This document shows, piece by piece, positions 5,801 to 7,476 of a stretch of 7,476 nucleotides of DNA. Source of the DNA: CAZNVB01 sp964651495 (GTDB lineage: Bacteria > Acidobacteriota > Aminicenantia > Aminicenantales > UBA8522); NCBI GenBank assembly GCA_964651495.1, contig CAZYWP010000140.1:1-7476 (forward strand), in the 5' to 3' direction. The position numbers were made by a program, and so were the translations under genes. Every line of letters begins with the position of its first letter. The first letter of the stretch is position 1. The notes beneath the pieces were generated by a model, which was not told the origin of the DNA, did no database searches, and saw only the letters and a list, made by a program, of their open reading frames with translations.

Positions 5801-7372
5801 ATGAGAAGAATGTTCGTCGCCGGGTGCGTTTGGATCAGCATTTTTTTTCTCGCCTTGGCTGTCTTAGCCCAACCGCAGCTCCCGGGCCGTTTCCCGGGCC
5901 AAGGGATTGTGGTCGGCCTGGAGTACGCGGTCCTCGATAATCCTCGGCTGGTGGAGGCCATGGCGCGCGCCTTTGCCGAGACGGGCTTGACGGGGATGAA
6001 GCATTTTCCCGAGGCGATCCAATGGGACCGCATGCAGAAGGGCCCGCATCTGCCGCTGGATTTCAGCAAGGCTGACCTCTTCGTGCGCTCCTACCAGGAC
6101 TGCGGATTTGCGGAATTGACCCTGTGTTTAAAGTCCCACAGCCATTGGGGTTCCAAGGGCGTGGCGAGATTGGGAAAACACACGAACGCATCTCCCAAAG
6201 ATGAGTACGTAGAGCTGTATGCGAACTGGGTCTATTCCGTCGTCGAACGCTATGACGGAGACGGCCAAAACGACATGCCCGGACTCCGTTGGCCCGTTCG
6301 ATATGTAGAGATCGGCTCGGAATTCTCAAGCTATCAACCGGAGCCCGCCGAAGAGTACCTGCGCACCTTGAAGATTGCTTATCAGGCGGCGCATCGGGCG
6401 TCCGCCCAAGTCCTTGTCGGGCACTCGCCGTTCTTGACGACACCGGTCAATCTCGACGTCGAGAGTCCGGCCGGCTACGAAAAAGCGTGGGCGACGGTTG
6501 AGATCCGCGACACCCATCACGGCCTCGAAGACCAGAGGTTGGTCCTCGCTCATCCTGAGCTATTCGATTTCATCAATATCCACAACTTGGGGGATCCCTA
6601 CGAAATAGAGCACCTCAGGCGGTGGCTTGATTTTGAGACCGGCGAGCGCGGATACAAAAAGCCGGTTGTCATCAGCGACACCTGCCCGACGTCATACATC
6701 GGCTGGGGGCCGGCGACGATCTGCCAGGGAAAAAATTTGGGCGTCCTGGCTTCTCCGGCCACTGAAGCAGACAGGTGCCGGCTGGCGGTTTTTTTCAGAA
6801 AGCTCGTGGCCAAAGACCGGCCGACCCTCGACTGGGTTCGGGGGTTTGTGGCCGCAGACCACGTCCAGCGCACCGTCATCGCCGCAGAACGGGGGATCAA
6901 GCTGATCAACCTGTCCTTTACCGGCGACATTCCTCTCTTGACCTTGCCCATCGGCCAGGCCGGCGCCGGGATCAGCGCATGGGGAGGCGCCCTGAGCGCG
7001 AACATAGCCCTGGGAAGAGTTGTGGAAAGACATCCTCTGTTCTATGCGATCAAGCAATTGATGGAGCACTTTAACGCTTATGATTCGGTCGAGCGGGTGG
7101 GATTCCCTGATGATTCCGCGCGTGTTTACCTGGTTAAAAGAGAGGGGAGGAAATTCTGGGTGGCCTGGCGCGACCCCAAGAAAGTCATTCTTCCCGAGGA
7201 CGGGGAGCCTTCCATCTCTATTACTTTGCCCGTAGAGACTGCAAGCGTTACGGTCGAGGCGGTCATCAGCAAACCCGGGCAGACGACGGCCCCGAGGCAG
7301 AGGCTGGACGCTCCCGGCGGCCGCGCCCGCGTCGTCCTGACTCATACGCCGGTTTATATTTTCTTGGAGTAG
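5801..7372 (+). CDS. Secreted clan GH-A-like glycosidase or pseudo-enzyme, 523 aa
   Basis: The start at 5801 gives a textbook signal peptide (MRRMFVAGCVW then a hydrophobic stretch ending VLAQP, cleavage near residue 23-24). The longer frame from 5684 adds 39 hydrophilic residues and begins upstream of the predicted transcription start. The body resembles a (beta/alpha)8 barrel of glycoside hydrolase clan A. Residues 168-174 (RYVEIGSE) resemble the EIGNEP acid/base segment of families such as GH39 and GH79, putting the acid/base at E174 with Ser for Asn. FDFINIHNLGD (256-265) resembles the beta-6 strand ending in a conserved His (H261). KPVVISDT (287-294) matches the nucleophile strand but has D293 where Glu is expected. 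After about residue 420 comes a beta-rich C-terminal domain (VYLVKREGRKFWVAWRD). I cannot assign a GH family. It is probably an extracellular or periplasmic carbohydrate-active or carbohydrate-binding protein, transcribed on its own. Confidence 0.7.
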   Translation: MRRMFVAGCVWISIFFLALAVLAQPQLPGRFPGQGIVVGLEYAVLDNPRLVEAMARAFAETGLTGMKHFPEAIQWDRMQKGPHLPLDFSKADLFVRSYQDCGFAELTLCLKSHSHWGSKGVARLGKHTNASPKDEYVELYANWVYSVVERYDGDGQNDMPGLRWPVRYVEIGSEFSSYQPEPAEEYLRTLKIAYQAAHRASAQVLVGHSPFLTTPVNLDVESPAGYEKAWATVEIRDTHHGLEDQRLVLAHPELFDFINIHNLGDPYEIEHLRRWLDFETGERGYKKPVVISDTCPTSYIGWGPATICQGKNLGVLASPATEADRCRLAVFFRKLVAKDRPTLDWVRGFVAADHVQRTVIAAERGIKLINLSFTGDIPLLTLPIGQAGAGISAWGGALSANIALGRVVERHPLFYAIKQLMEHFNAYDSVERVGFPDDSARVYLVKREGRKFWVAWRDPKKVILPEDGEPSISITLPVETASVTVEAVISKPGQTTAPRQRLDAPGGRARVVLTHTPVYIFLE

Positions 7373-7393
7373 CCCATTCCGGCCACAGCCCCA

Positions 7394-7436
7394 GGGGACA
7401 GCAGTTATCCTCAAGCCAATTCTCCCTAGGGTCCCC
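7394..7436. repeat. Short inverted repeat GGGGAC...GTCCCC downstream of the last gene
   Basis: GGGGAC (7394-7399) and GTCCCC (7431-7436) are perfect inverted copies 31 nt apart, overlapping an 8-bp palindrome CCCTAGGG (7424-7431). A further weak stem CCCTT/AAGGG lies at 7435-7452. No T run follows, so it is not a clear terminator. It may be the edge of a dispersed REP-like element, but no second copy is visible here. Confidence 0.25.
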
Positions 7437-7476
7437 CTTTCGCCAAGAAGGGATCTCAACCTGATCTTTAGGGAAA

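Noticed and set aside
6692..7459. 255-codon minus-strand frame opposite the secreted glycosidase-like gene
   Set aside because: Shadow frame without recognisable motifs; the plus strand has a promoter, ribosome-binding site, signal peptide and barrel-like motifs.
1..7476. CRISPR array, tRNA, rRNA, integrase or transposase
   Set aside because: No regularly spaced repeats, no cloverleaf-like or rRNA-like stretch, and no recombinase motifs were seen on either strand.

Overview
The window is a roughly 60% GC stretch of bacterial DNA, almost certainly from a draft or metagenome assembly: it contains a 100-N scaffold gap (2053-2152) bracketed by an exact 55-bp duplication. It carries five protein-coding genes and no recognisable rRNA, tRNA, CRISPR array or insertion sequence. 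No gene fixes the taxonomy. High GC, Shine-Dalgarno-type starts, paired URO-D-like proteins beside glycoside hydrolases, and secreted CAP and glycosidase-like proteins fit a heterotrophic, polysaccharide-using bacterium such as Acidobacteriota/Aminicenantes or a Planctomycetes/Lentisphaerae relative. This is inference only.

Region 1 (1-4473, plus strand) reads as one operon whose promoter lies upstream of the window. It holds the 3' part of a URO-D/MtaA-type protein (1-741), a second, more diverged URO-D-superfamily protein overlapping it by 17 nt (725-1852), and, 48 nt further on, a cytoplasmic GH31 enzyme with the alpha-xylosidase signature KTDFGE (1901-4473). The GH31 gene looks broken as given, because the gap plus duplicated bases add 155 nt and change the frame. 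Collapsing the duplicate restores one uninterrupted 805-codon reading frame, so the break is an assembly artefact and not a pseudogene.

Region 2 (4474-4626) is a short convergent intergenic stretch with a weak candidate terminator and a 44-codon in-frame continuation after the GH31 stop. Region 3 (4627-5547, minus strand) encodes an exported CAP/SCP (YkwD-type) protein with a typical first CAP domain, a degenerate second CAP-like domain and a Pro/Ser tail.

Region 4 (5548-5800) is a divergent control region. It has a good sigma70-type promoter firing rightwards (TTGACA-N17-TATGCT), a plausible one firing leftwards (TTGAAA-N17-TAAAAC), and a TGTAA-N7-TTACA palindrome midway between their -35 boxes. 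Region 5 (5801-7372, plus strand) encodes a secreted protein that looks like a clan GH-A TIM-barrel glycosidase (EIGSE at the acid/base position) but has Asp where the nucleophile Glu is expected. The last 104 bases hold only short inverted repeats.

Functionally, the cytoplasmic GH31 enzyme would trim alpha-linked xylose or glucose from imported oligosaccharides, and the URO-D-like pair may handle a methyl group or another small modification linked to that substrate. The secreted glycosidase-like protein is a plausible extracellular counterpart. These links rest on proximity alone.
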